Source: Ignavibacteria bacterium (GTDB lineage: Bacteria > Bacteroidota > Ignavibacteria > Tepidaquicellales > Tepidaquicellaceae). Taken from it: a stretch of DNA of 64,000 bases. Location: the NCBI GenBank assembly GCA_016710985.1, contig JADJTX010000016.1, forward strand, positions 62,001 to 126,000, in the 5' to 3' direction. Below are positions 37,546 through 46,797 of the stretch, piece after piece. The notes beneath the pieces are model-generated. The model saw only the letters and a program-made list of their open reading frames with translations, had not been told where the DNA came from and searched no databases. The position numbers were made by a program, and so were the translations under genes. The first letter of the stretch is position 1. Every line of letters starts with the position of its first letter.

Positions 37546-38940
37546 TTGGATAATTTAGTTCGTTTAAATAAGTTCATTGCTTCAAATGGTGTTTCATCAA
37601 GAAGGAAAGTAGATGAACTGATTACTCAGGGACGTGTGACTGTCAATGGAGATACAGTTGTTGAACTTGGCTTTAAAGTAAATCCTGAGACTGATAAAGT
37701 TCAGGTAGACGGTGAAAACATCCGTGTCTCAACAAAGAAGATCTACCTCATACTCAACAAGCCTAACGGCGTCATTACTTCAGTATCGGATGAAAAGCAC
37801 AGAACAACTGTCATTGATCTTATAAAATCGAAAGATAAAATTTTTCCGGTGGGAAGGTTAGATTACAATACCACAGGACTTTTGCTTTTGACAAATGACG
37901 GAGAGCTTGCGAACAAGCTTATGCATCCTAAAGGTGAAATTTACAAAACATATTTTGTAAAACTATCCAAACCGCTCGAAGAAAAGCACAGATTAAAATT
38001 AACCGAAGGAATAAAATTAGAAGGCAAAGAGACAGCGCCGAGTAAGATCCGATATCCGAAGAAAAACAACAATTATCAGGATCTTTACATTTCAATTTAT
38101 GAAGGCCGTAACAGGCAGGTGAGAAATATGTTCGAACATTACGGATATTTTGTGAGAGAGCTTGAGAGGACTGAATATGCAGGGCTGAAGATTGGAGACC
38201 TGAGACAGGGCGAATGGAGAAAGCTTACGCCTGAAGAGATCACTAAACTAAATGAACTCGTTAAAGACTCACCTTCCGGAAATACAAAGAGAGTTCATTA
38301 TGCTAAAAAAGATCAGGGGAAAGATTACAAAAAATATAAAGCCAGAGATGATAAACGAGATGTGAAAAAAGATCACAAAAGACCTGAAAGGAAATTTACA
38401 AAAAAGGATTCAAAGTATGGATTTAAAGACCGGCAGGTAGCGGAAAGGGATGCAAGACTTGGATTCAAGAAAATTGATACGATTGAAGACAAGAGAGATG
38501 AAAAGAAAGATTATAAGAAGTCTGATAAACGGTTTGATACGAAAGACTTTAAGAAAGATTATAAGAAGTTTGGTAAGAGTGATGACAGGAAATTTGAGGA
38601 TAGAAAATTCGGAAAGAGTGATGATAAGAAATTTGAGAAGAAAGATTATAAGAAGTTTGATAAAAGAGATGACAAAGGTGGCAAGACTGAGTATAGAAAA
38701 TTTGATAAGCCTGAAGATAAGAAAGTCTTTAAGAAAGATTATAAGAAGTTTGACAAGGGTGGTGATAAGAGATTTGAGAAGAAAGATTATAAGAAGTTTG
38801 ATAAAAGAGAAGATACCGGTGTAAAGAAAGAGTTTAAGAAGTTTGGGACGGATGATGATAAAAAGACCGGAAAACCAGGATTTAAAAAATTTAACAAGTT
38901 TGATAAAAAAGATTCAAAGAGAAGGTTTAAGAAAAGATAG
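37546..38940 (+). CDS. rluB: Pseudouridine synthase RluB with long basic repeat tail
   Basis: 464 residues; the usual length is about 240. S4 RNA-binding domain at residues 5-50 (RLNKFIASNGVSSRRKVDEL). The catalytic domain has GRLDYNTTGLLLLTNDGEL with catalytic Asp106 and YEGRNRQVRNMFEHYGY. It isomerises U2605-type uridines of 23S rRNA. From about residue 245 to the end the protein is a basic repeat, dominated by Lys, Asp, Arg and Phe, with at least five copies of KKDYKK(F/S). The start is TTG at 37546, abutting the scpB stop. The tail is probably disordered and RNA-binding, perhaps like the tails seen on some RluB and DEAD-box proteins. Confidence 0.93.
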   Translation: MDNLVRLNKFIASNGVSSRRKVDELITQGRVTVNGDTVVELGFKVNPETDKVQVDGENIRVSTKKIYLILNKPNGVITSVSDEKHRTTVIDLIKSKDKIFPVGRLDYNTTGLLLLTNDGELANKLMHPKGEIYKTYFVKLSKPLEEKHRLKLTEGIKLEGKETAPSKIRYPKKNNNYQDLYISIYEGRNRQVRNMFEHYGYFVRELERTEYAGLKIGDLRQGEWRKLTPEEITKLNELVKDSPSGNTKRVHYAKKDQGKDYKKYKARDDKRDVKKDHKRPERKFTKKDSKYGFKDRQVAERDARLGFKKIDTIEDKRDEKKDYKKSDKRFDTKDFKKDYKKFGKSDDRKFEDRKFGKSDDKKFEKKDYKKFDKRDDKGGKTEYRKFDKPEDKKVFKKDYKKFDKGGDKRFEKKDYKKFDKREDTGVKKEFKKFGTDDDKKTGKPGFKKFNKFDKKDSKRRFKKR

Positions 38941-38957
38941 ATCAGATCATTAATTCA

Positions 38958-38993
38958 ATATTACTTTGTGCCTTCGTGCCTTAGTGGTAAAAA
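38958..38993. repeat. CCTTAGTGGTAAA-type repeat, left of lysS
   Basis: CTTTGTGCCTTCGTGCCTTA followed by GTGGTAAAAATAAA. It is the inverse of the element at 40577-40612, so the pair brackets lysS. It also precedes the TTG start of lysS closely, where a ribosome-binding site is not visible. Confidence 0.8.
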
Positions 38994-39009
38994 TAAAAAT
39001 ACTAAATAT

Positions 39010-40575
39010 TTGTCAGAACAAAACGAACTAATCAAAAGAAGATTAGAAGAACTGGAAGAGATAAAGAGTCACGGTATCAATCCTTATCCGCACCGCTATG
39101 ATGTTACGCATAATTCTAAAGAAATTATCGAAAGCTTTAAAGACTTCGAGACTGAAGAAGATAAAGAAAAGAATAAGGAAAATCTTGTTTCCGTTGCCGG
39201 GAGAATTATGGCAATACGCAAAATGGGCAAGGCAACTTTCTTTCAGATCAAAGATGATACGGGAAAGATACAGGTCTATCTGAAGAAAGATGATGTAGGC
39301 GAAGAGCCATACAGTATTTTCAAACTTCTTGATATTGGTGATATCGTCGGAGTTAAAGGATTTGTTTTCAGAACAAAGACAGGCGAGATATCAATTCATG
39401 CTGTATCTTATGAGCTCTTAACTAAATCAATACAGCCTCTGCCGGTTGTGAAAGAAGAGGTGACCGGGTCAGGTGAAAAAATTATTCACGACGCGTTTGC
39501 TGATATTGAGCTGAGATATCGTCAGAGATACATTGACCTTATTGTTAATGAAAATGTGAAAGATACTTTTATCAAGCGGACAAAAATCATTCAGTCTATA
39601 AAACGTACTTTAGAGAAACATAATTTTTTTGAAGTTGAAACACCAACACTGCAGACTGTTTACGGCGGCGGCAACGCTGTTCCTTTTACTACAAAGCATA
39701 ATGCACTGGACATAGATCTCTATCTCCGTGTTTCGAATGAACTTTTTTTAAAGAGACTAATTGTCGGCGGATTTAACCGCGTGTATGAATTTGTCAGAGA
39801 CTTCCGCAATGAAGGAATAGACAGAACTCATAATCCCGAGTTCACGCAGGTAGAATGGTATCAGGCATACGGAGATTATTTTGACAGTATGAATATGTTT
39901 GAGGAAGTTGTGGAACAGGCTTGTGTTGATATTCACGGAACGACTAAAATAACTTACGGAGATATTGAGCTTGATTTCAAACGTCCGTGGAAAAGGATCA
40001 GAATGACTGAGGCAATACAACAGAAGATCGACATTGATGTAATCAATATGAAGAAAGATGAGATAATAAATTACATGGTCTCTAACAATATAGAATTCGA
40101 CAGGAAGATCTCACATAGTAAAGGACTGTTGATCGCGAATTTGTTTGAAGAAGTTTGCGAAGAGGATTTGGTTCAACCGACATTTGTATATGATTTTCCT
40201 ATTGATACAACTCCATTGTGCAAGCCGTTGAGAGAATATTCTTTAAAGCAGCTTGAAGAAATGAACAACGATCCCGAAAAGGTGATTTTTGCAGAGAGAT
40301 TCGAACCTTATGTAAACAGATGGGAGATGGGAAATTCGTATACCGAATTAAATGATCCTGTACTACAGAGAAGACTTCTCGAGGAGCAGGTTGAAAGAGG
40401 TCGCGGCGGCGAAGCCGAAACTCATCCGCTTGATGAAGATTTTATCAAAGCGATCGAAGTCGGAATGCCGCCTACAACAGGCGTCGGGCTTGGCGTGGAC
40501 AGACTTGTGATGCTGCTGACGAATTCGTATTCGATACGGGATGTGATTTTCTTTCCGCTGATGCGTCCGATGTGA
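39010..40575 (+). CDS. lysS: Lysyl-tRNA synthetase, class II
   Basis: About 521 residues from TTG 39010 (MSEQNELIKRRLEELEEI). The N-terminal OB-fold anticodon-binding domain runs to about residue 140 (VSVAGRIMAIRKMGKATFFQ). The class II core shows motif 1 (FFEVETPTLQTVYGG), motif 2 (VYEFVRDFRNEGIDRTHNPE) and motif 3 (PPTTGVGLGVDRLVMLL). It charges tRNA-Lys. An upstream start at 38968 would translate repeat sequence (PSCLSGKNKNTKY) and is unlikely. It is flanked on both sides by inverted CTTAGTG-type repeats. It is co-directional with rluB, but the 69-bp gap suggests its own promoter. Confidence 0.96.
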   Translation: MSEQNELIKRRLEELEEIKSHGINPYPHRYDVTHNSKEIIESFKDFETEEDKEKNKENLVSVAGRIMAIRKMGKATFFQIKDDTGKIQVYLKKDDVGEEPYSIFKLLDIGDIVGVKGFVFRTKTGEISIHAVSYELLTKSIQPLPVVKEEVTGSGEKIIHDAFADIELRYRQRYIDLIVNENVKDTFIKRTKIIQSIKRTLEKHNFFEVETPTLQTVYGGGNAVPFTTKHNALDIDLYLRVSNELFLKRLIVGGFNRVYEFVRDFRNEGIDRTHNPEFTQVEWYQAYGDYFDSMNMFEEVVEQACVDIHGTTKITYGDIELDFKRPWKRIRMTEAIQQKIDIDVINMKKDEIINYMVSNNIEFDRKISHSKGLLIANLFEEVCEEDLVQPTFVYDFPIDTTPLCKPLREYSLKQLEEMNNDPEKVIFAERFEPYVNRWEMGNSYTELNDPVLQRRLLEEQVERGRGGEAETHPLDEDFIKAIEVGMPPTTGVGLGVDRLVMLLTNSYSIRDVIFFPLMRPM

Positions 40576-40576
40576 T

Positions 40577-40612
40577 TTTATTTACCACTAAGGCACTAAG
40601 AGCACTAAGAAA
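40577..40612. repeat. ACCACTAAGGCACTAAGAGC-type repeat, right of lysS
   Basis: The inverted partner of the element at 38958-38993. It starts two bases after the lysS stop. A third, shorter relative (TGACTTAGTGAACTTTGTGG) lies at about 41477-41497 before the cystathionine beta-synthase gene. Confidence 0.8.
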
Positions 40613-40617
40613 AAATT

Positions 40618-41469
40618 ATGAAATATGAAAAGAAGACTTACACTTTATTATATTAACGGGCATTATTTTTTTAAATTTAATTTCCATTTCGTGTCAAGAG
40701 AGAAAGATTCATCTGACTCAACGATCTTGGTTTAACAAAAGTGTATATAATTTGAAACAGATTCTTCAATATTAAGAACTGATGATGGAGGAAATATTTT
40801 AGGTGGTGATTTGAAAGATTGGGATTTTGATAAAGAATTATAACTACATTTTAAAACAGGAATTTCATGAAATGTATAACAATCCTGATAAGATTTATAC
40901 TAATGAAATGCCGTCAATTTTATTTGAGGTAAAGAATAATTCGGTTAAATTGACATGGTCCACGAGTTCAGAATTGAATTCCAAAGGTTTTGATATAGAG
41001 AGAAGTACCGGAGTTAATGAAAATCCGGACTGGAAAAAATTGGCTAAGTGAAGGGTAATGGTAATTCCAGAATTAATTAAATATAGCATTTATAGAAAAA
41101 ATCTTGGATGGAATTACCATTTATAGATTGAAACACTATTCGAACGGAGAATTTAATTATCATAATTTGAATAATTTTGTAGCAATTACCAATTATAAAA
41201 AAGATTTTGAATTTTATCCGGTTTATCCTAATCCGGTCTCTGATAAATTCAAAGTAAGAGTTTTTCTATCAGGAAAGGATACAGTAAGTTTATATTTTCT
41301 GAATGGAAAAGATACAACTTACATTTTAAATCACGAGCCGCAGGAAAGAGGATTTTATAAATTGACTGTCTATAAGAAATCATTGGGTTTTGAGAATGAA
41401 ATAAAAAGACTGTATATAAATTGTAAGTCTTGTGATAAGAAAAAGAATTTTGGGGATATTCAGTTTTAA
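40618..41469 (+). pseudogene. Decayed secreted/lipoprotein gene with T9SS-like C-terminus
   Basis: Fragments include a lipoprotein signal (ILTGIIFLNLISISC, with a lipobox Cys), FETDSSILRTDDGGNILGGD, then an intact piece at 40827-41051 (PSILFEVKNNSVKLTWSTSS, SKGFDIERSTG, a fibronectin-like segment common before sorting domains). A last piece is at 41104-41469 (FYPVYPNPVSDKFKVRVFL). Two in-frame TAA codons (near 40730-40750) and several frameshifts break it. The neighbouring lysS and cystathionine beta-synthase genes are intact, so this looks like real decay rather than poor sequence. It is a former relative of the secreted proteins elsewhere in the window. Confidence 0.75.
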
Positions 41470-41528
41470 GTTTTTTGACTTAGTGAACTTTGTGGTAATT
41501 AATAAACGTAAATTGAAAATATAACTAA

Positions 41529-42887
41529 ATGAAATACTACAACAGCGTTTTAGACTTAATTGGAAACACACCTATGGTAAGACTTAATAAGCTTACCAAA
41601 GGAATGAAAGCAACGGTGCTTGCTAAGATAGAATCACTAAATCCGGGAGGAAGCGTCAAGGACAGGATCGGACTTAATATGATAGAAGCAGCCGAGCGTG
41701 AAGGGAAGCTCAAGCCGGGCGGTACTATTATTGAAGCCACAAGCGGAAATACCGGAATCGGGCTTGCTCTCGTTGCTTCATTGAAAGGATATAAGACAAT
41801 TTTTGTAATTACAGACAAAGCATCGAAGGAAAAAGGAAATTACCTCAGAGCTTTAGGAGCTGAAGTTGTGATACAGCCTGTCGCTGCGAAGTTCGGTGAG
41901 CCGGATCATTATGTAAGCGTAGCCATGAGATTAGCTGAAGAGATCCCGAATTCTTATTTTTCATATCAGTATTCAAACCCGGGGAATCCGGGTGCACACT
42001 ATCTTACAACAGGACCTGAGATATGGAACGATACTGACGGAAAAATTACACATTTTTTTGCGGGAATAGGTACAGGCGGAACCATATCCGGAACTGGCAA
42101 ATATCTTAAAGAGAAAAATCCCGATATCAGAATAATTGGAGCGGATCCATACGGTTCTATTTTTAAAGTTGTAAAAGAAACCGGAGTCACTCCGGAGCCT
42201 ATTCCATATTTAATAGAAGGAATCGGTCAGGATGTTATGCCGGAGAATGTAATGCTTGAGTATATAGATGAAATTATAAATGTAAACGACAAAGACGCAG
42301 TAGAAATGTGCAGACTGCTTACTAAGGAAGAAGGTATCTTTTGCGGAGGATCAACGGGAACGATAGCTTTTGCTGCATTGCAGACTGCTAAAGATCTTGA
42401 CGAAAATGCCGTAGTGGTATTCATTGTCTGTGATACAGGAGAAAGATATTTGTCTAAGTATCACTCAGATGAATGGCTCAGGGAAAAGAGATTAATGAAA
42501 GCTGATAATTTAGTAGTGGGTCAGGTTTATATGACAAAGCGTTCAATAGGTGTTCCGGGATTATTATCCGTGAAGAGTTCCGACAAGGTTTTTGAAGCAC
42601 TTGAGATGATGGATAAATATAATTTATCAACAATCCCGGTAATTGACGGTGAAGAATGTGTAGGTTCAATTAGTGAATCAGAGATCCTGGAAAAAATAAT
42701 TTCTGACAGAAATGTTTCAGGCAAGAATGTAAAACAGGTAATGGAAAAGAAACTGCAGATACTTGATTTCGATATGGTATTTCCAAAAGCACAGGAGATA
42801 CTTCAGAAAGATCACACTGTACTGGTTTCACAGCATGGTATCATAAAAGGAATTCTTACGAGATATGATGTTCTGGATTTTGCATGA
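41529..42887 (+). CDS. Cystathionine beta-synthase
   Basis: 452 residues. PLP-enzyme core at residues 1-320: SVLDLIGNTPMVRLNKLTK, the PLP lysine in NPGGSVKDRIGLNM, EATSGNTGIGLALV and GIGTGGTISGTGKYL. Two C-terminal CBS domains follow (GVPGLLSVKSSDKVFEALEM; VMEKKLQILDFDMVFPKAQE). This arrangement defines cystathionine beta-synthase rather than plain cysteine synthase, so it probably condenses homocysteine and serine. The following gene, 70 bp downstream, is cystathionine gamma-lyase/synthase, consistent with reverse transsulfuration to cysteine. CBS domains may bind adenosyl ligands. Start ATG 41529. Confidence 0.92.
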   Translation: MKYYNSVLDLIGNTPMVRLNKLTKGMKATVLAKIESLNPGGSVKDRIGLNMIEAAEREGKLKPGGTIIEATSGNTGIGLALVASLKGYKTIFVITDKASKEKGNYLRALGAEVVIQPVAAKFGEPDHYVSVAMRLAEEIPNSYFSYQYSNPGNPGAHYLTTGPEIWNDTDGKITHFFAGIGTGGTISGTGKYLKEKNPDIRIIGADPYGSIFKVVKETGVTPEPIPYLIEGIGQDVMPENVMLEYIDEIINVNDKDAVEMCRLLTKEEGIFCGGSTGTIAFAALQTAKDLDENAVVVFIVCDTGERYLSKYHSDEWLREKRLMKADNLVVGQVYMTKRSIGVPGLLSVKSSDKVFEALEMMDKYNLSTIPVIDGEECVGSISESEILEKIISDRNVSGKNVKQVMEKKLQILDFDMVFPKAQEILQKDHTVLVSQHGIIKGILTRYDVLDFA

Positions 42888-42957
42888 AAGACAAACTAAA
42901 TATTTTAAAAAATACAAACCGCTGTGACTGCAGGTCTCGTGGTTATAAAAACTCAAA

Positions 42958-44097
42958 ATGAAATTTGCAACCAAACAGATCCACGCCGGACAGCATCCTG
43001 AGGAAACTACCGGCGCAGTAATAACTCCGATCTTCCAGACATCAACATATTCAAATGAAAAGCTCGGTGAATCAAAAGGATATGATTACGGAAGAACCAT
43101 CAACCCGACACGGGTTGCTCTGGAAAATAATTTAGCAGCTCTTGAAAACGGGAAGTACGGTTTTTGTTTTTCATCCGGGATGGCAGCAATACAGGCGATC
43201 ATAACTTTATTCAAGCCGGGTGATCATATTATCTGTACAAATAATGTCTACGGCGGAACATACAGATTATTTGAACTGATTATAAAAAATTACGGACTGG
43301 AATTTTCATACATTGATACATCTGATTTAGAAGAGCTTAAAAAATCCATTAAGCCAAATACAAAATTCATTTATGTTGAAACCCCTACCAATCCGATGCT
43401 CAACATTACCGATATGAAAAAATTATCCGAACTTGCTAAATCCAAAAATATTCTGACATGTGTTGATAATACTTTTATGAGTCCGTATTTTCAGAATCCT
43501 CTTGACTTCGGGATCGATATTGTGAATCACAGCTCTACTAAATATATTAACGGACACAGTGATGTGATCGGAGGATGCTTAGTCACAAATGATGAAAAAA
43601 TTGCCGAGAGAATAAAATTTTTGCAAAACTCAATCGGCGCTGTACCTTCGCCATTTGACTGCTGGCTTATACTGCGCTCTACCAAAACACTTGCTCAAAG
43701 AATGAAAGCTCACAATGAAAATGCTATGGCTATTTGTGAAGTATTATCTAACGAGAAGAAAATTCAAAAACTGTTTTATCCCGGTTTGGAGACTCATCCT
43801 CAGTATGAACTTGCAAAATCACAGATGAGAGGTTTCGGTGGAATTATATCTCTCGAGCTTGGTTCTTTTGACAGAGCAGTTAATTTCTGCAATGCCCTGA
43901 AATTATTTCAAATCGCTGAATCTCTCGGAGGGGTAGAATCACTGGTATGTCATCCTGTTTCAATGACTCACGGAGTCGTTCCTAAGAATATAAGAGAAGA
44001 GATCGGATTGACAGACGGGCTTGTAAGATTGTCTGTAGGTATCGAGGACAAAGATGACCTGATTGAAGATATTAAAAATGCATTAAAAGTACTTTAA
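42958..44097 (+). CDS. Cystathionine gamma-lyase / gamma-synthase (PLP)
   Basis: 379 residues, Cys/Met metabolism PLP family. Signature parts: KQIHAGQHPEETTGAVITPI, YDYGRTINPTRVALENNLAA, SSGMAAIQAIITLF, the Schiff-base Lys in HSSTKYINGHSDVIGG, and LGGVESLVCHPVSMTH. Neighbouring cystathionine beta-synthase points to gamma-lyase (MccB/CTH) activity, making cysteine from cystathionine; gamma-synthase (MetB) cannot be excluded by sequence alone. Start ATG 42958. It is probably an operon with the gene upstream. Nothing unusual in length or motifs. Confidence 0.9.
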   Translation: MKFATKQIHAGQHPEETTGAVITPIFQTSTYSNEKLGESKGYDYGRTINPTRVALENNLAALENGKYGFCFSSGMAAIQAIITLFKPGDHIICTNNVYGGTYRLFELIIKNYGLEFSYIDTSDLEELKKSIKPNTKFIYVETPTNPMLNITDMKKLSELAKSKNILTCVDNTFMSPYFQNPLDFGIDIVNHSSTKYINGHSDVIGGCLVTNDEKIAERIKFLQNSIGAVPSPFDCWLILRSTKTLAQRMKAHNENAMAICEVLSNEKKIQKLFYPGLETHPQYELAKSQMRGFGGIISLELGSFDRAVNFCNALKLFQIAESLGGVESLVCHPVSMTHGVVPKNIREEIGLTDGLVRLSVGIEDKDDLIEDIKNALKVL

Positions 44098-44224
44098 CTT
44101 TAATTCAAAGCAGACAGTAATAAAAAGTAACTAATAAGCAGATAAACTGGTTTAAAAGGACTATTAAATTAGGTTATATTTTAAAAACATTTTTTGAATA
44201 AAATAACGAGGGAAAAAATTTACT

Positions 44225-45859
44225 ATGAAAACATTAATAATAATTATCTTAACCATCCTGGCTTTTTCAAACTCTAAATCCCAGTTAAATGAACAATGGA
44301 TAATGTCATATAACGGTCCGGGTAACTTTGCTGATGTTGCTGTTTCAGTAAAAGTGGATGATTTAAAAAATGTATATGTAGCTGGATCAAGCATCGGAAG
44401 CGGAACTCAGGCTGATTTTGCAACGATAAAATACAATAATGCCGGATCTCAGCAATGGGTTGCAAGATATAACGGAACCGGAAATGGTGTGGATATTGTG
44501 AGCGAAATGACAACTGACAATCAGGGAAACGTATATGTGACCGGAGTTACATTAACAGCTGCTGCTTCAAATGACTACGCAACCGTTAAATATAATTCTA
44601 ACGGAGTTCAGCAATGGGTTGCTTTATATAACGGATTGGGTGGTGGTATTGATAATTCAAAGGCAATTGTTACAGATAATTCAGGAAATGTTTATGTAAC
44701 CGGTTTCAGTTATGGCGGACCTGCCACATCTTATGATTATGCCACTATCAAGTATAACTCATCCGGGGTTCAGCAGTGGGCGGTCAGATATAATGGACCC
44801 GGTAATAACAGTGATGAAGCCAAATCTATAACAATTGATGCAAATCAGAATGTTTATGTGACCGGTCAGACAATGGGAATTGGTACTGCATCTGATTTTA
44901 CCACAGTAAAATATAATTCTTCCGGAGTTCTTCAATGGGAGGTAAGATATAACGGTCCGGGTAATGGTATTGATATTGCGCATTGTGTTAGAGTTGATGT
45001 AAATGAAAATGTATATGTCACTGGCTATAGTCGTGGCAGCGGTAACTATGATTATGCCACATTAAAATATGATCAGGCAGGAAATGAATTGTGGGTTTCA
45101 AGATACAATGGAGTAGTAAATGCTAATGATATTCCAACAGGTATGGCTTTAGATAATTCAGGAAATGTTTATATAACGGGAGTCACAAATAATGACGGAG
45201 GCGGAACGTTGTCAAACTATGCAACAATAAAATATGACTCATCAGGTGCTTCACAGTGGACAGCTATTTATAATGGACCTTCTAACAATAATGATTCTGC
45301 CACTTCAATTATACTTGATGATTCAGGAAAAGTATATGTAACAGGCAAAAGTACCGGTGTAAGTTCTTCCCAGGATTTTGCAACCATTCAATACAGTTCT
45401 GACGGTATTCAAAACTATTTTGCCAGATATAATGGAAGCAATAACCTTCGGGATGTCCCTAATGACATTTGCGTTGATAATTATGGGAATACATATATTA
45501 CCGGATCTGTAAACGGAAGCGGGTCTACTGAAGATTTTGGTACAATAAAGTATGGTTTAATCTCAGGAATATCTACCGTAAGCAGCAGCATTCCTGATGA
45601 TTTTAATCTGGAACAAAATTATCCTAATCCGTTTAATCCATCTACCAATATTAAATATTCTGTTCCTGTTAAAGGATTTGTCACACTGATAATTTATGAC
45701 ATTAAAGGAAATGAAGTCGGAAGATTAGTAAATGAAAATCAAAATCCCGGAACATATTCTGCATTATGGGACGCAGCAAATCTATCAAGCGGAATTTACT
45801 ACTATACTTTAGATGGCGGAAATTTTAGAGATACTAAGAAAATGATTTTAGTTAAATAA
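44225..45859 (+). CDS. Secreted SBBP beta-propeller protein with T9SS sorting domain
   Basis: 544 residues with signal peptide (LIIIILTILAFSNSKSQ). Eight or so ~52-residue repeats carry the SBBP-type motif (DNSGNVYVTG, DYATIKYNSSGVQQWAVRYNG), predicted to form one large beta-propeller. The C-terminus (EQNYPNPFNPSTNIKYSV ... SGIYYYTLDGGNFRDTKKM) is a T9SS type-A domain, so export to the surface is expected. A GAGGG ribosome-binding site precedes ATG 44225. The repeat DNA is diverged between units, so it is old. The ligand is unknown. The PAP2 gene follows 56 bp downstream. Confidence 0.88.
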   Translation: MKTLIIIILTILAFSNSKSQLNEQWIMSYNGPGNFADVAVSVKVDDLKNVYVAGSSIGSGTQADFATIKYNNAGSQQWVARYNGTGNGVDIVSEMTTDNQGNVYVTGVTLTAAASNDYATVKYNSNGVQQWVALYNGLGGGIDNSKAIVTDNSGNVYVTGFSYGGPATSYDYATIKYNSSGVQQWAVRYNGPGNNSDEAKSITIDANQNVYVTGQTMGIGTASDFTTVKYNSSGVLQWEVRYNGPGNGIDIAHCVRVDVNENVYVTGYSRGSGNYDYATLKYDQAGNELWVSRYNGVVNANDIPTGMALDNSGNVYITGVTNNDGGGTLSNYATIKYDSSGASQWTAIYNGPSNNNDSATSIILDDSGKVYVTGKSTGVSSSQDFATIQYSSDGIQNYFARYNGSNNLRDVPNDICVDNYGNTYITGSVNGSGSTEDFGTIKYGLISGISTVSSSIPDDFNLEQNYPNPFNPSTNIKYSVPVKGFVTLIIYDIKGNEVGRLVNENQNPGTYSALWDAANLSSGIYYYTLDGGNFRDTKKMILVK

Positions 45860-45915
45860 ATATTTGAACCTTAAACTCAATATTTTTTCAACTCTAAAAG
45901 TTTTAAGGAATACTC

Positions 45916-46788
45916 ATTATCAAATCTAATATTCAAATAAAGCTGACAGTATGGCTGGTTGTACCGTTCTTATTATTATTTTTTGCTGATGGTTATTCCC
46001 AGTACAGACATAAAACCGTTAATGATACGACGAAATACAGTGAAAAAAATCTTGATGTAAAAGTATTCCGCAATTTCAATAACATTAACAGTAAATTTGT
46101 TCATTCACTTGTTAATATTACAAATGAATCTTTAGCACCGGTTTCAATTGCTCTCCCTCTGGGTATTTATATCTCATCTCAAATAGATGATAACTATTAT
46201 GACCAAAGCTCAGCCGTATTACTTGCTCTTTCTGAAATTACAAACGGAATAGTAACATTAGGAATTAAACTTGCTGTTAAAAGAGACAGACCGTTCAGGA
46301 CTCTGAACAACGTATATATCTCTGATACAATGTCAGTAAAAGGTTCATATTCATTCCCTTCCGGGCATGCATCCGGATCATTCGTTATTGCTACTTCATT
46401 AACTTTGAGATACCCGGATAACCCGTGGATAATTGCAGGATCGTTCACTTATGCGACATTGGTATCACTTGGCAGAATGTACTGGGGGGTTCATTATCCT
46501 TCGGATGTTTTGGTAGGGTCATTAATTGGAGCCGGTAGCGCTGCGCTGATATATTCTCTGAGAGTCCCAATCATTAAAGCAAAAAATGATTTGTTCAATC
46601 AGAGTGAAAGAAACGATAATCTTAGCACAGGAAAAATAAATGCTCCTGTTTTCCTTATTTCACTTGCTGCGTCAGACTTTCTGAATTTCTATTTTACAAA
46701 ATCCAAAAGTACAATCCTGAAAAAATCAAAGATCAATTTTTCTTCCTCTTCAAAAATGAATACTTTCAACTATTCTTATAGCTTTTAA
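45916..46788 (+). CDS. PAP2-family phosphatase, exported, probable ATT start
   Basis: The full open frame begins at 45907. PAP2 motifs: KRDRPF (near 46287-46304), FPSGHASGSF (46360s) and LGRMYWGVHYPSDVLVG. The frame upstream of the first ATG (46330) carries the first motif and a clear signal peptide (VWLVVPFLLLFFADGYSQ), so the real start must be upstream, where no ATG/GTG/TTG exists. A TAAGGA ribosome-binding site at 45904-45909 is six bases before ATT at 45916, giving IIKSNIQIKLT as the first residues. The family dephosphorylates lipid phosphates such as undecaprenyl pyrophosphate at the periplasmic face. The C-terminus (KSKSTILKKSKINF) is basic. About 290 residues. Confidence 0.78.
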   Translation: MIKSNIQIKLTVWLVVPFLLLFFADGYSQYRHKTVNDTTKYSEKNLDVKVFRNFNNINSKFVHSLVNITNESLAPVSIALPLGIYISSQIDDNYYDQSSAVLLALSEITNGIVTLGIKLAVKRDRPFRTLNNVYISDTMSVKGSYSFPSGHASGSFVIATSLTLRYPDNPWIIAGSFTYATLVSLGRMYWGVHYPSDVLVGSLIGAGSAALIYSLRVPIIKAKNDLFNQSERNDNLSTGKINAPVFLISLAASDFLNFYFTKSKSTILKKSKINFSSSSKMNTFNYSYSF

Positions 46789-46797
46789 TATTCTGTT

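Noticed and set aside
38450..38824. Second-frame ORF of repeated KIIRSLIK in rluB
   Set aside because: Alternative-frame reading of the RluB repeat tail.
41498..41528. Possible SAM or other riboswitch before the cystathionine beta-synthase gene
   Set aside because: Only a CTTAGTG-type repeat and AT-rich sequence are present; no conserved riboswitch core.
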